Program-made: the position numbers and the translations under genes
Shown here: positions 40,681 through 48,407 of the stretch, piece after piece
Layout of the letters: each line of letters begins with the position of its first letter
How positions within the stretch are numbered: the stretch's first letter is position 1
The notes under the pieces: model-generated
Databases searched by the model: none
What the model saw: the letters and a program-made list of their open reading frames with translations, nothing else
What the model was told of the DNA's origin: nothing
NCBI RefSeq assembly: GCF_027922425.1
Contig: NZ_BSFQ01000013.1
Coordinates: forward strand, 1 to 64,000
From: Pseudonocardia halophobica
GTDB taxonomy: Bacteria; Actinomycetota; Actinomycetes; Mycobacteriales; Pseudonocardiaceae
Direction: 5' to 3'
DNA: 64,000 nucleotides

Positions 40681-43152
40681 GGGTTCTCCTTCGGCTCGTC
40701 GTGGCGGCGCGAGGTGGCGGCGCAGCGCAGCAGCCGCGCGGTCGCGGTCGGCCTCGCCGGAGAGCAGATCGACGATCGGCAGCGACGCGTGGACGTGGCC
40801 GCGGGCGACGATCGTGGTGGTCGGCACCCCGGCCTCGACCAGTGCGTCGGCGCGGGTGGCTCCGTCCTCGTGGGCGGGGTCCAACTCGGCGAGGACGACG
40901 ATCGCCGGGGCCTGCCCGCCGGGCTCGCCATCGCTCGCCTCGAGCGGATTGACCAGGAGCTGGGCCACCGGGCCGGCAGGGTCTCCGCGTAGGGCACGGG
41001 CGACGCCCGAGGCGAGCTCGGCGCCCCCGCTCCAGCCCGCCACGGCGACCCGACCGGGGATCCCGCCGAGCTCCGGACTCCGCGCGGAGATCCAGCGCAC
41101 GGCGTCGACGGCCTCGGTCGTCGCCCGCCGACGGTCGGCGCCTGCGGTCGGGGCGGTGGACACCACGAGCGCACCGACGCGTCGGGCGAGATCGCGGGCG
41201 AAGGCCTCGGGCCCGGCCTCGGGGAGCGACCACGGCTCGCCCACCAGGTGCACGACGACGGGGTGCGGTCCCGGACCCTCCGGCCGGAACAGCCGGTAGG
41301 GGAGTCCCCAGGGCAGCACGCCGTCCCGCACCTCGGCGACCTGCGGGGGCAGGCGCCGCCCACTCGCCGCCGCGGCGAGGGCCCGCCTGCCGTCGGGCCC
41401 GTCGAGCCGGGGCAACGCGCCGAGGTCGGGCCCACCGGCCCCGACCAGCTCGCGCAGCAGGGCGGCCACGTCCGGGCGGTGCCGGGCGATCACACCGTCC
41501 GAGCAGCGCTCGCCCGCCGTCCCGGTCCTCCGAAAACCGAGGTAGTCCTGCTCGGCGACGGCGGCGCACAGCTCCCGGTAGACCCCGACACCTCCGACGT
41601 AGGGCATGAACACCCGCGGCTTACCGGGCACATTCGCACCCAGATACCACGAGTCCGCTTCGGGGAAGAGCGTGATGTCCGCGCAGTCGTTGACGTGCTG
41701 GACCCAGCCCTGCTCGGCGGTCTCAGTGGGCTCGATCGTGTCCAGCTCGGCGTCGCGTAGTGCGGCCAGGCAGTCGGTGACCCAACCGACGTGCTGCTCG
41801 ATCGCGACGACCATGTTCGACAGCACGGACGGGCTGCCCGGCCCGGTGATCATGAACAGGTTCGGGAACCCGCCGGTCATCAGGCCGAGATAGGTCCTCG
41901 GTCCGTGGGCCCATGCCTCCCGCAGCGTGCGTCCGCCGAGGCCCACCGGGTCGACCGCCAGCAGGGCACCCGTCATCGCGTCGTAGCCGGTGGCGAACAC
42001 CAGGGTGTCCACCTCGGTGACCCCGGCGGCGGTCTCGATCCCGCGCTCGACGACCCGGGTGATCGGTGTCGACCTGATGTCGACGAGCCGCACGTGGGCC
42101 TCGTTGAACGTCTCGTAGTAACCGGTGTCGAAGCAGGGGCGCTTGGCCATGAAGGGGAACCCCTCGGGGCACAAGGCCTCCGCGGTGCGCGGGTCGCGGA
42201 CCGTCGCACGGATCTTCTCGCGCAGGAACTCCGCGAGCACCGCGTTCGCTGCGGGATCGGTGAGGTGGTCGGCGAAGACCTCGTTGAGCGCCGAGATCTC
42301 GCCCGCACTCCAGGCGGTCTCGCAGCGTTCGCGCTGCTGCTCGGGCGTGAGGTCCTCGGCGCGTGCGGTCGGAGGTCGCAGCGGCACCCCGCCCGACGAG
42401 TTCCGGGCCGCCTCCCGGTACCCCGCCCGATCTTCGGCGAGCATTCGGAGCCGGTACCCGGGGGCCGGCCCGTTGCGGGCGGGAAGGGAGAACGCCGGAG
42501 TCCGCTGGAAGACCGTCAGCTCGGCCGCGTCCCGGGCCAGCAGCGGAATCAGCTGGACGCCCGACGACCCGGTACCGACAACGGCCACCCGCCGCCCGGA
42601 GACGTCGAGACCCTCCTCGGGCCAGCGTGCAGTCGACACGATCTCGCCTGCGAAGTCGTCCAGTCCGGCGAGATCGACGGGCTTGGGCACAGAGAGCGCG
42701 CCGGTGGCCATCACGACATGACGCGCGACAAGGACCTCGCCCTGCTCCGTGGTGACCCGCCACACCGCGGCGGTGTCGTCCCAGGCGGCGTCGGTGACGC
42801 GGGTGTCGAACCGGATGTCGCGGCGCAGATCGTGGCGATCTGCGACATGGGAGAGGTAGCGGAGGATCTCGGGCTGGGTCGCGTACTTCTCCGACCACCG
42901 CCACTCCTCCTCGAGCCCGGGGTCCCAGCTGTAGCTGTAGTCGGTGGTCGGGATGTCGCACCGCAGCCCGGGGTACCGGTTCCAGTACCAGGTGCCACCG
43001 ACGTCGGAACCCGCCTCGAGGACGACGACGGAGAACCGCAGCTCGCGCAGCCGGGCGAGCGCGTAGAGCCCGGCGAACCCCGCGCCGACGACGATCACCT
43101 CGACGTCGAGACCCACCCGCTCCGCTGCGGGCACGGCTCGTTCCTGTGTCAT
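39259..43152 (-). CDS. Baeyer-Villiger monooxygenase / alpha-beta hydrolase / aldehyde dehydrogenase in one open frame
   Basis: A single 1297-codon frame without any stop. Residues 1-545 are a flavin monooxygenase of the Baeyer-Villiger type: GAGFAG (23-28, FAD), GGTWYWNRYPG, FAGEIVSTARWP (167-178) and GTGSSG (193-198, NADPH). The fingerprint His is Ser173. Residues about 560-824 are a hormone-sensitive-lipase-type hydrolase with GWSGG (Ser708), LDPAHEDG (Asp758) and GHVHAS (His786/788). Its HGGGW oxyanion motif has become HLVGEPW. From Met825 a complete aldehyde dehydrogenase follows. Ketone to ester to alcohol plus acid, then aldehyde oxidation, is a logical series. AGGAG precedes ATG 43152, and the promoter box is at 43237. 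Whether one polypeptide or two is made is open, because the ALDH has its own ribosome binding site. Confidence 0.8.
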   Translation of the reverse strand: MTQERAVPAAERVGLDVEVIVVGAGFAGLYALARLRELRFSVVVLEAGSDVGGTWYWNRYPGLRCDIPTTDYSYSWDPGLEEEWRWSEKYATQPEILRYLSHVADRHDLRRDIRFDTRVTDAAWDDTAAVWRVTTEQGEVLVARHVVMATGALSVPKPVDLAGLDDFAGEIVSTARWPEEGLDVSGRRVAVVGTGSSGVQLIPLLARDAAELTVFQRTPAFSLPARNGPAPGYRLRMLAEDRAGYREAARNSSGGVPLRPPTARAEDLTPEQQRERCETAWSAGEISALNEVFADHLTDPAANAVLAEFLREKIRATVRDPRTAEALCPEGFPFMAKRPCFDTGYYETFNEAHVRLVDIRSTPITRVVERGIETAAGVTEVDTLVFATGYDAMTGALLAVDPVGLGGRTLREAWAHGPRTYLGLMTGGFPNLFMITGPGSPSVLSNMVVAIEQHVGWVTDCLAALRDAELDTIEPTETAEQGWVQHVNDCADITLFPEADSWYLGANVPGKPRVFMPYVGGVGVYRELCAAVAEQDYLGFRRTGTAGERCSDGVIARHRPDVAALLRELVGAGGPDLGALPRLDGPDGRRALAAAASGRRLPPQVAEVRDGVLPWGLPYRLFRPEGPGPHPVVVHLVGEPWSLPEAGPEAFARDLARRVGALVVSTAPTAGADRRRATTEAVDAVRWISARSPELGGIPGRVAVAGWSGGAELASGVARALRGDPAGPVAQLLVNPLEASDGEPGGQAPAIVVLAELDPAHEDGATRADALVEAGVPTTTIVARGHVHASLPIVDLLSGEADRDRAAAALRRHLAPPRRAEGEPMEHARQFYIGGRWVDPAGPRTLPVVDPATEQEIETIALGEAADVDAAVAAARGAFETWSRIGVDERLRLLDRITEIYAKRAEEIGESISREIGAPRALAVDVQAAVGVVHLETTRTVLADFAFERRQGSTLVVHEPIGVCALITPWNWPIHQIVPKVAAALATGCTMVLKPSERAPLNALLLAEVLDEAGVPAGVFNLVNGDGPTVGAALAAHPGVDMVSFTGSTRAGIEVARVAAPTVKRVTQELGGKSANILLDGDDLPALVARDVRVLCTNSGQSCNAPTRMLVPAARMADVVRAAADAAEAVVVGPPTAKDTVMGPLASETQFRTVQDYIARGIAEGATLVAGGPGRPDGLDTGFYARPTVFADVDNSMTIAREEIFGPVLVLIGYADEDEAVRIADDSDYGLSAWVSGEPDRARALARRLRTGEVHVNGADTDFGAPYGGYRRSGNGREFGAAGFAEYLETKSILGFE

Positions 43153-43207
43153 GGGGGCGACTCCTCATCGCGGTGTCCCGCCCCGGGGTATCTCCGGAGC
43201 GTGGTCC

Positions 43208-43252
43208 ACGCTAGGCGTCGGCCCGGAGCGGGCACAGTGCACCAAGGTGGAC
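43208..43252 (-). promoter_or_regulatory. boxed promoter of the monooxygenase-to-hydratase operon
   Basis: In the direction of transcription (minus strand) the box GTCCACCTTGGTGCAC (43252-43237) is followed after 23 bp by the -10 TAGCGT (43213-43208). There is no TTGACA-type -35; the box occupies that place. The same box-to--10 spacing occurs at four other promoters in this cluster. Confidence 0.72.
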
Positions 43253-43264
43253 GGTTTGTGCTGG

Positions 43265-44791
43265 TCAAGCGGGTGTGGCAGGTCGTGGTGGGCGTACGCC
43301 GAGCGCCGCCACCTCGCTGCGGTCGATGCCGCGTTTCTGGATCTTGCCGGTGGTGCCGCGGGGGAGCGCGTCGACGACGCGGTAGACCCGGGGGACCTTG
43401 TAGGCGGCCAGCCGTGCAGCCAGCCACTCGCGGAGCGCCGCAGGGCACACCTCGTGGTCGGGGCGGGCCGCGACGACGGCGGCGACCTCCTCGCCGAGCC
43501 GGGCGTCCGGGATCCCGATCACAGCGGCCTCCTGCACGGCCGGGTGCCCGTGGAGCACCTCCTCGATCTCCCGCGGGTACACGTTGTAGCCGCCCCGGAT
43601 GACGACGTCCTTCTTCCTGTCGACGATCCGCAGGTGGCCGTCCGGATCGAGGGTCCCGAGGTCGCCGGTGAGCAGCAGGCCCGCTCGCAGCACCTCGGCC
43701 GTCGCCTCCGGACGACGCCAGTAGCCGCGCATCAGGACGGGGCCGCGGAGGACGACCTCGCCCACCGTCCCGGGCGGCGCGGGCACTCCGTCCGCGCCCA
43801 CGATGCTCACCTCGATCCCGGGCAGGGCCCGTCCGACGCTCCCGGTGCGGCGCTCCTCGCCGGGCCGGCACATCGTGGCGACGCCCGTGGCTTCGCTGAG
43901 TCCGTACCCCTCCAACACAGTGGCGCCGAGCCGGTCGTACAGCTCTCGTACGACCGTCTCCGGTAGCGGCGCTCCGCCGGACAACGCGGTGCGCAGCGCG
44001 ACCAGGTCGTCCCTGTCGACTTCGGCGGGTGCATCGAGCACATCCGTCCACATCGTCGGGACGCCGGCGAGCAGGGTTAGCCGATGGTCCGCGGCCAGCC
44101 GCAGCATCGCGCCGGGGTCGTACCGCGGCATCAGCGAGAGCGTGGCGCCGCATCGCAGCGCGGACCCCATCACGACGACCTGGCCGTACACGTGGAAGAG
44201 CGGAAGGGCGGTCCCCATCCGCTCTCCGTCGCGCAGGTCGAGTGCCTGCGTGACGGCGCGGGCGGCGGCCACGATCCCTGCGTGGGTGAGCTCTGCCCCC
44301 TTGGGGCGCCCGGTGGTGCCGGAGGTGTACAGCAGGACCGCGACATCGTCGACGGGCACGCGCGGGACCGCAGGTCCACCGTCGTCCAGGACGCGGTCGT
44401 CGAGGATCCAGACCGGCACGTCCCGCGGACCGGCGGCTGCCCGCAGGGTGGCCGCGACGCTCGGTGAGCCCACCGCGAGCACGCAGTCCGCGTCGTCGAG
44501 GAAGTAGCCCAGCTCGATCTCGGTGCACGACGGGTTCACCGTGACTGCGATGGCGCCCGCGGCGAGGATGCCGTGGTAGGCGACCACGAACTCCGCCGAT
44601 GTCGGGGCCACGAGCAGTACCCGATCGCCTGCCCGCGCTCCGGCGGCGGCCAGCCGGACCGCGGCGGCCGAGACCAGCCCGGCCAGCTCGGCGTAGGACC
44701 ACGCCCGGTCGCCGACCCGCAGCGCGCACCGCGTGGGAACGCGCTGCGCGGTGCCGAAGAGCGCGGCGACGACGTCCTGAGGCTCGTTCAC
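43265..44791 (-). CDS. AMP-dependent acyl-CoA synthetase/ligase
   Basis: This 508-residue ANL-superfamily enzyme has LLYTSGTTGRPKGAELTH, LPLFHVYGQVVVMGSAL, LEGYGLSEATGVATM, LTGDLGTLDPDGHLRIVDRKKDVVIRGGYNVYPREIEEVL and the final RGTTGKIQKRGI lysine. Long- or medium-chain fatty acid or hydroxy-acid CoA ligase activity is likely. GTG 44791 overlaps the reductase stop (GTGA). It is the second gene of the operon driven from 45805 and probably supplies acyl-CoA to the enzymes encoded at 33.5-39.2 kb. Confidence 0.88.
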   Translation of the reverse strand: MNEPQDVVAALFGTAQRVPTRCALRVGDRAWSYAELAGLVSAAAVRLAAAGARAGDRVLLVAPTSAEFVVAYHGILAAGAIAVTVNPSCTEIELGYFLDDADCVLAVGSPSVAATLRAAAGPRDVPVWILDDRVLDDGGPAVPRVPVDDVAVLLYTSGTTGRPKGAELTHAGIVAAARAVTQALDLRDGERMGTALPLFHVYGQVVVMGSALRCGATLSLMPRYDPGAMLRLAADHRLTLLAGVPTMWTDVLDAPAEVDRDDLVALRTALSGGAPLPETVVRELYDRLGATVLEGYGLSEATGVATMCRPGEERRTGSVGRALPGIEVSIVGADGVPAPPGTVGEVVLRGPVLMRGYWRRPEATAEVLRAGLLLTGDLGTLDPDGHLRIVDRKKDVVIRGGYNVYPREIEEVLHGHPAVQEAAVIGIPDARLGEEVAAVVAARPDHEVCPAALREWLAARLAAYKVPRVYRVVDALPRGTTGKIQKRGIDRSEVAALGVRPPRPATPA

Positions 44792-45777
44792 GCCCGGACG
44801 TCGACGACGAGTCGTCCGCGGACCTGCCCGGCCAGCACCGTGTTCCCGCGCTCCGGCGCCTCGGCCAGGGGCACGATCTCGGTGATCTCGCGCAGGACGG
44901 CGAGGTCGAGCCGCTCCGCGAGCAGGGCCCAGGCCGAGCGGCGGGCGGCGGCGGGTGCGTAGACCGAGTCGATCCCGGCCAGGGTCACACCGCGGGAGAT
45001 GAAGGGCACCACGAACGCCGGGAGGTCCACGCCCATCGCCATGCCCATTGCGGCGACCGTGCCGCCGTAGCGGGTCTCGGACAGCACAGTGGCGAGCGCT
45101 CGGCTGCCCAGAGTGTCGACTGCACCCGCCCACTTCGCGCGGCCCAGCTGTCCCGCCTCGAGTAGGTCGAGGCGGTCCACGACCGTGGTGGCGCCGAGCC
45201 GCAGCAGCGACTTCTCCTCCTGCTCGCGGCGACCGGTCGAGGCCACCACCTCGTAGCCCAGGGCCCCGAGGAGCATCACCGCCACTGAGCCCGCTCCGCC
45301 CGCGGCACCGGTGACCAGCACCGGCCCACCGCCGGGCTCGACGTGGTGCTCCTGCAACGCGCGGACGGCGAGCGCCGCGGTGTACCCGGCGGTGCCGATC
45401 GCGGCGGCGGAGAGGTCGTCGATCGGTTCCGGGACCGGCGTGACCCACCCGTGCGGGACTCGGGCGCGCTCGGCGTACCCGCCAGGGTGGTCGGTACTGA
45501 GGCCCTGCCCGTTCACCGTCACCAGCAGGCCGGTGGGCAAGTCCGCCACCGTGGACTCGGCCACAGTGCCGACGAGGTCGATCCCGGCTGTCATCGGGAA
45601 GCGGCGGACCAGGTCGAACCGGCCGGAGATGATCAGCCCGTCCTTATAGTTGACGTCGGACCAGCGCACGTCGACGGTCACGTCGCCGTCTGGGAGGTCG
45701 GCGTCCGTGCGCTCGACCAGGCGGGTCGTGTAACCGGCGTCGCCTTGCTCGACCTCCAGGGCCCTGAAGCTCTGCAC
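44788..45777 (-). CDS. MDR family acrylyl-CoA reductase-like oxidoreductase (YhdH/AcuI type)
   Basis: This 329-residue zinc-free medium-chain dehydrogenase/reductase has VRWSDVNYKDGLIISGRF, FPMTAGIDLVGTVAES, VTGAAGGAGSVAVMLLGALGYEVVASTGRREQEEKSLLRLGATTVVDR (NADPH site) and a C-terminal SRGVTLAGIDSVYAP block. These are YhdH/AcuI marks, whose members reduce acrylyl-CoA to propionyl-CoA with NADPH. GTG 45777 was chosen for its AAGGGA ribosome binding site and the conserved start. The longer upstream frame would include the promoter and box. It shares a bidirectional control region with the SDR at 45914. Confidence 0.85.
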   Translation of the reverse strand: MQSFRALEVEQGDAGYTTRLVERTDADLPDGDVTVDVRWSDVNYKDGLIISGRFDLVRRFPMTAGIDLVGTVAESTVADLPTGLLVTVNGQGLSTDHPGGYAERARVPHGWVTPVPEPIDDLSAAAIGTAGYTAALAVRALQEHHVEPGGGPVLVTGAAGGAGSVAVMLLGALGYEVVASTGRREQEEKSLLRLGATTVVDRLDLLEAGQLGRAKWAGAVDTLGSRALATVLSETRYGGTVAAMGMAMGVDLPAFVVPFISRGVTLAGIDSVYAPAAARRSAWALLAERLDLAVLREITEIVPLAEAPERGNTVLAGQVRGRLVVDVRA

Positions 45778-45804
45778 AGTCCAATCCCTTCGTCGGGTCC
45801 GCCC

Positions 45805-45879
45805 AACGTAGGAACCGGGCTCTCGCTCGGCACAGTGCACCAAGGTGCATTGTCGACGTCACGGCCCCGTTCCTACGGT
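45805..45879. promoter_or_regulatory. bidirectional boxed promoter (reductase operon / SDR operon)
   Basis: One box, GTGCACCAAGGTGCAT (45835-45850), serves both directions. To the right, 23 bp separate it from -10 TACGGT (45874-45879); to the left, 24 bp separate it from -10 TACGTT (minus strand, 45810-45805). Both -10s are preceded by GTTCC, and there is no normal -35 on either side. Confidence 0.75.
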
Positions 45880-45913
45880 CGTACCCGCCGGCAGCGGAGG
45901 CGGAGGAGGGCCG

Positions 45914-46825
45914 ATGGACTCGTTCACGGGCAAGATCGCGGTGGTCACGGGCGGTGGCGCCGGAATGGGCGCCGAGTTGGCCCGGATGCTCGCTGCCGAG
46001 GGGTGTGACGTCGCGGTCTGCGACGTCTCGGAGGCCAATCTCGAGGAGGCCGTCGCCCGCTCCCGGGCCGACGCCCCCGCGGGCACCCGGGTCAGCAGCT
46101 GCGTCGCCGACGTGTCCGCCGAGGCCGATCTGGAAGCGTTTCGCGACCACGTCGCCACCGCGCACGAGACTGACCACGTGGACCTGCTGTTCAACAACGC
46201 GGGCATCGGCGGGGGCGGGTACAGCTTCGTCGCCGAGCCTCGCGAGCAGTGGGAACGGGTCTTCAACGTCAACTGGGGCGGTGTCTACCTCGGCGTCCGG
46301 GCGTTCCTGCCGATGCTGCTGCGCAGCGAGCGGGCTCGGATCGTGAACACCAGCAGCGTGAACGGCTTCTGGGCGGGGCTGAGCCCCAACGAGTCGATCG
46401 TGGCGTACAGCACCGCGAAGTTCGCGGTCCGCGGGTTCAGCGAGGCGCTGATCAGCGACCTGCGTCTCCGCGCTCCGCACGTCGGGGTGTCCGTGGTACT
46501 GCCCGGGTACGTGGGGACGTCGCTGGTGCGCAACTCGATGACCTACCTCGGCGCGAAGGACGGTTCCGGGGTGGACGACGGCGTCGGGGACATCGATCGT
46601 GACTTCCGCGCCAACGCCCCCACCACGTCGGAGTCGGCCGCGAAGGAGATCCTCGAGGGCGTCCGGGCCGGTCAGTGGCGGATCCTGGTCGGCGACGACG
46701 CGCGGATCCTCGACGAGGCCGTGCGCGCCGACCCGCTCAGTGCCTACCGACCCGAATTCTTCACCCGCATGCGGGAGCGCGGCGTCTTCACCACGATGCC
46801 GGAGCCGCCGGCCGGTGCGCAGTAG
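45914..46825 (+). CDS. SDR family oxidoreductase
   Basis: This 303-residue SDR has IAVVTGGGAGMGAELARMLAAEGCDVAVCDVSEANLE (TGGGxGMG), LLFNNAGIGGGG, RIVNTSSVNGFWAGLSPNESIVAYSTAKFAVRGFSEAL (Ser, YxxxK) and LPGYVGTSLVRNS. It is longer than classical SDRs because of a C-terminal extension containing YRPEFFTRMRERGVF, as seen in alcohol/steroid-type dehydrogenases. GGAGGAGGG precedes ATG 45914. It is the first gene of a two-gene operon with the hydrolase at 46837. Confidence 0.87.
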   Translation: MDSFTGKIAVVTGGGAGMGAELARMLAAEGCDVAVCDVSEANLEEAVARSRADAPAGTRVSSCVADVSAEADLEAFRDHVATAHETDHVDLLFNNAGIGGGGYSFVAEPREQWERVFNVNWGGVYLGVRAFLPMLLRSERARIVNTSSVNGFWAGLSPNESIVAYSTAKFAVRGFSEALISDLRLRAPHVGVSVVLPGYVGTSLVRNSMTYLGAKDGSGVDDGVGDIDRDFRANAPTTSESAAKEILEGVRAGQWRILVGDDARILDEAVRADPLSAYRPEFFTRMRERGVFTTMPEPPAGAQ

Positions 46826-46836
46826 GGTTCGCCGTC

Positions 46837-47580
46837 ATGCCGATCGCACTCGTCCACGGCAATCCCGAGACCTCGGTGGTCTGGGGCCCGCTGGTGCGTG
46901 AGCTCGTGGCACGCGGGTCCGCCGAGCCGGTGCTGCTCTCGCCGCCCGGCTTCGGTGCCCCGGTGCCGCCCGGATTCGGGAGCACCGCCGAGGAGTACCG
47001 GACTTGGCTGGTCGCCGAGCTCGAACTCCTCGGCGAACCCGTCGACCTGGTGGGCCATGACTGGGGCGCGGGGCACCTCTACGCCGTCGCCGCCACCCGT
47101 CCGGACCTGCTCCGGTCGTGGATCGCGGACTGTGCCGGGATCATCCACCCGGACTACGTGTGGCATCCTGCCGCCCAGACCTGGCAGACACCCGGCGAGG
47201 GAGAGGCTTTGGTCGCCCAGATGGTCGCGATGAGTGGTGCGGACCTCGTGGCGAGCGACGACGTGCCCGCGGACCTGGCCGGCCGGATCGCCGAACGCTT
47301 CGACGCGGAGATGGGCCGCTCGATCCTCGCGGTGTACAGGTCGGCGGTCCAGCCGTACATGCGCGAGCTCGGTGACCGGCTCGCCGCGGCACCTCAGATC
47401 CCGTCGTTGATCGTGCATGCCACGGCGGACAGGTACACGATGCCGGACCTGGCCCCGATCGTGGCAGAGCGGACGAACAGTGAGGTCCTGGAGCTGCCCG
47501 GCGCCGGGCACTGGTGGATGTGGGAGCACCCGGCGGAGGCGGCCCAAGCGTTCCTCCGCTTCTGGACGACCCTCGACTGA
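46837..47580 (+). CDS. alpha/beta hydrolase with Asp nucleophile (dehalogenase/epoxide hydrolase-like)
   Basis: This 247-residue alpha/beta hydrolase has LVHGNPETSVVWGPL (oxyanion HGNP), a nucleophile elbow GHDWGAGHLYAV with Asp rather than Ser, a late Asp in HATADRYTMPDL and the His in GAGHWWMWEHP. An Asp nucleophile is typical of haloalkane dehalogenases, epoxide hydrolases and fluoroacetate dehalogenases, so hydrolysis via a covalent ester is expected. The protein is short for those families. ATG 46837 lies 11 bp after the SDR stop. Confidence 0.84.
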   Translation: MPIALVHGNPETSVVWGPLVRELVARGSAEPVLLSPPGFGAPVPPGFGSTAEEYRTWLVAELELLGEPVDLVGHDWGAGHLYAVAATRPDLLRSWIADCAGIIHPDYVWHPAAQTWQTPGEGEALVAQMVAMSGADLVASDDVPADLAGRIAERFDAEMGRSILAVYRSAVQPYMRELGDRLAAAPQIPSLIVHATADRYTMPDLAPIVAERTNSEVLELPGAGHWWMWEHPAEAAQAFLRFWTTLD

Positions 47581-47585
47581 GTGCC

Positions 47586-48344
47586 TCAGCGCGAGGGGGG
47601 AACGTGGAAGCGCGCCACGTACTCGGCTCGGGAGCGACAGCCTGACGCGGCCAGCACCCGGCTGACGTACTTCTTCACCGTGTCGAGGCTGAGGAACAGC
47701 GTGGCCGCGATCTCCCGGTTGGCCCGGCCCTCCCCGACGAGCGCCGCCACCTCCTGGAGGCGGCCGCTCAGCACCGGCGGGGCCGGGAGCTCGGCCGGAA
47801 TCCGTCTGCTGATCGCCGACAGGTGCCGGGAGAGGAGGCGCAGAGCCGCGGCCGCGCCGTCGTCGATCAGGTGGGGTTCGGAATCGGTCAATCCGACCAG
47901 CGCGTGCCCGCCCCGCGGGAACCGCAGGTGCATGATCGCCGACGAGCGATAGCCCCACTGCCGCATGTGCCCGTCGATGTACTCCCGCCCCCAGGCGGGC
48001 ACGGTCCGCAGCCGGTCGATGTCGCTGAGCCCCTCCCGGCTCAGCGCCAGGCAGGACTCGTCCGACGACAGCACGTCGAGTTCGTGCCAGCGGTCCCGGT
48101 AGCCGGGCCAGCTGGTCACGCACGATCCGCGCAGCGACGGCGACCGGTCCGCGAACGCATCCTTGATCGTCGGCCCGGCGAAACAGGTGAGGTTGCGGAA
48201 GGAGAACGTCGAGGCGAGGGACTCGAGCACGAGCTCCTTGAACTCCGGGATCGTCCGGGCCGCATCGCACACCTCGAGCACCGAGAAGACACGTTCGTAG
48301 TGCGCGACCGGCAGCGCCGGGCCGCTCCTCGTCGATGCCACCAC
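47586..48344 (-). CDS. LuxR family transcriptional regulator with autoinducer-binding-like domain
   Basis: This 252-residue protein has an N-terminal PAS/autoinducer-like sensor domain (CDAARTIPEFKELVLESLASTFSFRNLTCFAGP... HMRQWGYRSSAIMHLRFPRGGHALVGL). The C-terminal LuxR helix-turn-helix is VLSGRLQEVAALVGEGRANREIAATLFLSLDTVKKYVSRVLAASGCRSRAEYVARF. LuxR proteins bind palindromes centred near -42 and act as class II activators. The boxes in this cluster are palindromic and centred near -44, so it is the natural candidate activator. No luxI-type synthase was found; the ligand may be the catabolic substrate. GTG start at 48344. Confidence 0.87.
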   Translation of the reverse strand: MVASTRSGPALPVAHYERVFSVLEVCDAARTIPEFKELVLESLASTFSFRNLTCFAGPTIKDAFADRSPSLRGSCVTSWPGYRDRWHELDVLSSDESCLALSREGLSDIDRLRTVPAWGREYIDGHMRQWGYRSSAIMHLRFPRGGHALVGLTDSEPHLIDDGAAAALRLLSRHLSAISRRIPAELPAPPVLSGRLQEVAALVGEGRANREIAATLFLSLDTVKKYVSRVLAASGCRSRAEYVARFHVPPSR

Positions 48345-48372
48345 TGGCGTGCCTCCCGCTACGACACAGGCC

Positions 48373-48399
48373 GACCCCCCGGATTCAAACCGAGGGGTC
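48373..48399. terminator. hairpin between luxR-type gene and hydratase
   Basis: GACCCCCCGG, a 7-base loop, then CCGAGGGGTC: a 10-bp stem with one mismatch. It sits just past the end of the hydratase operon on the minus strand, ahead of the LuxR gene, and could isolate the two. It has no T-run. Confidence 0.55.
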
Positions 48400-48407
48400 G
48401 CCGAACT

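Noticed and set aside
47586..48344. Quorum-sensing circuit around the LuxR-type gene
   Set aside because: No autoinducer synthase is present in the window; catabolite sensing is more likely.
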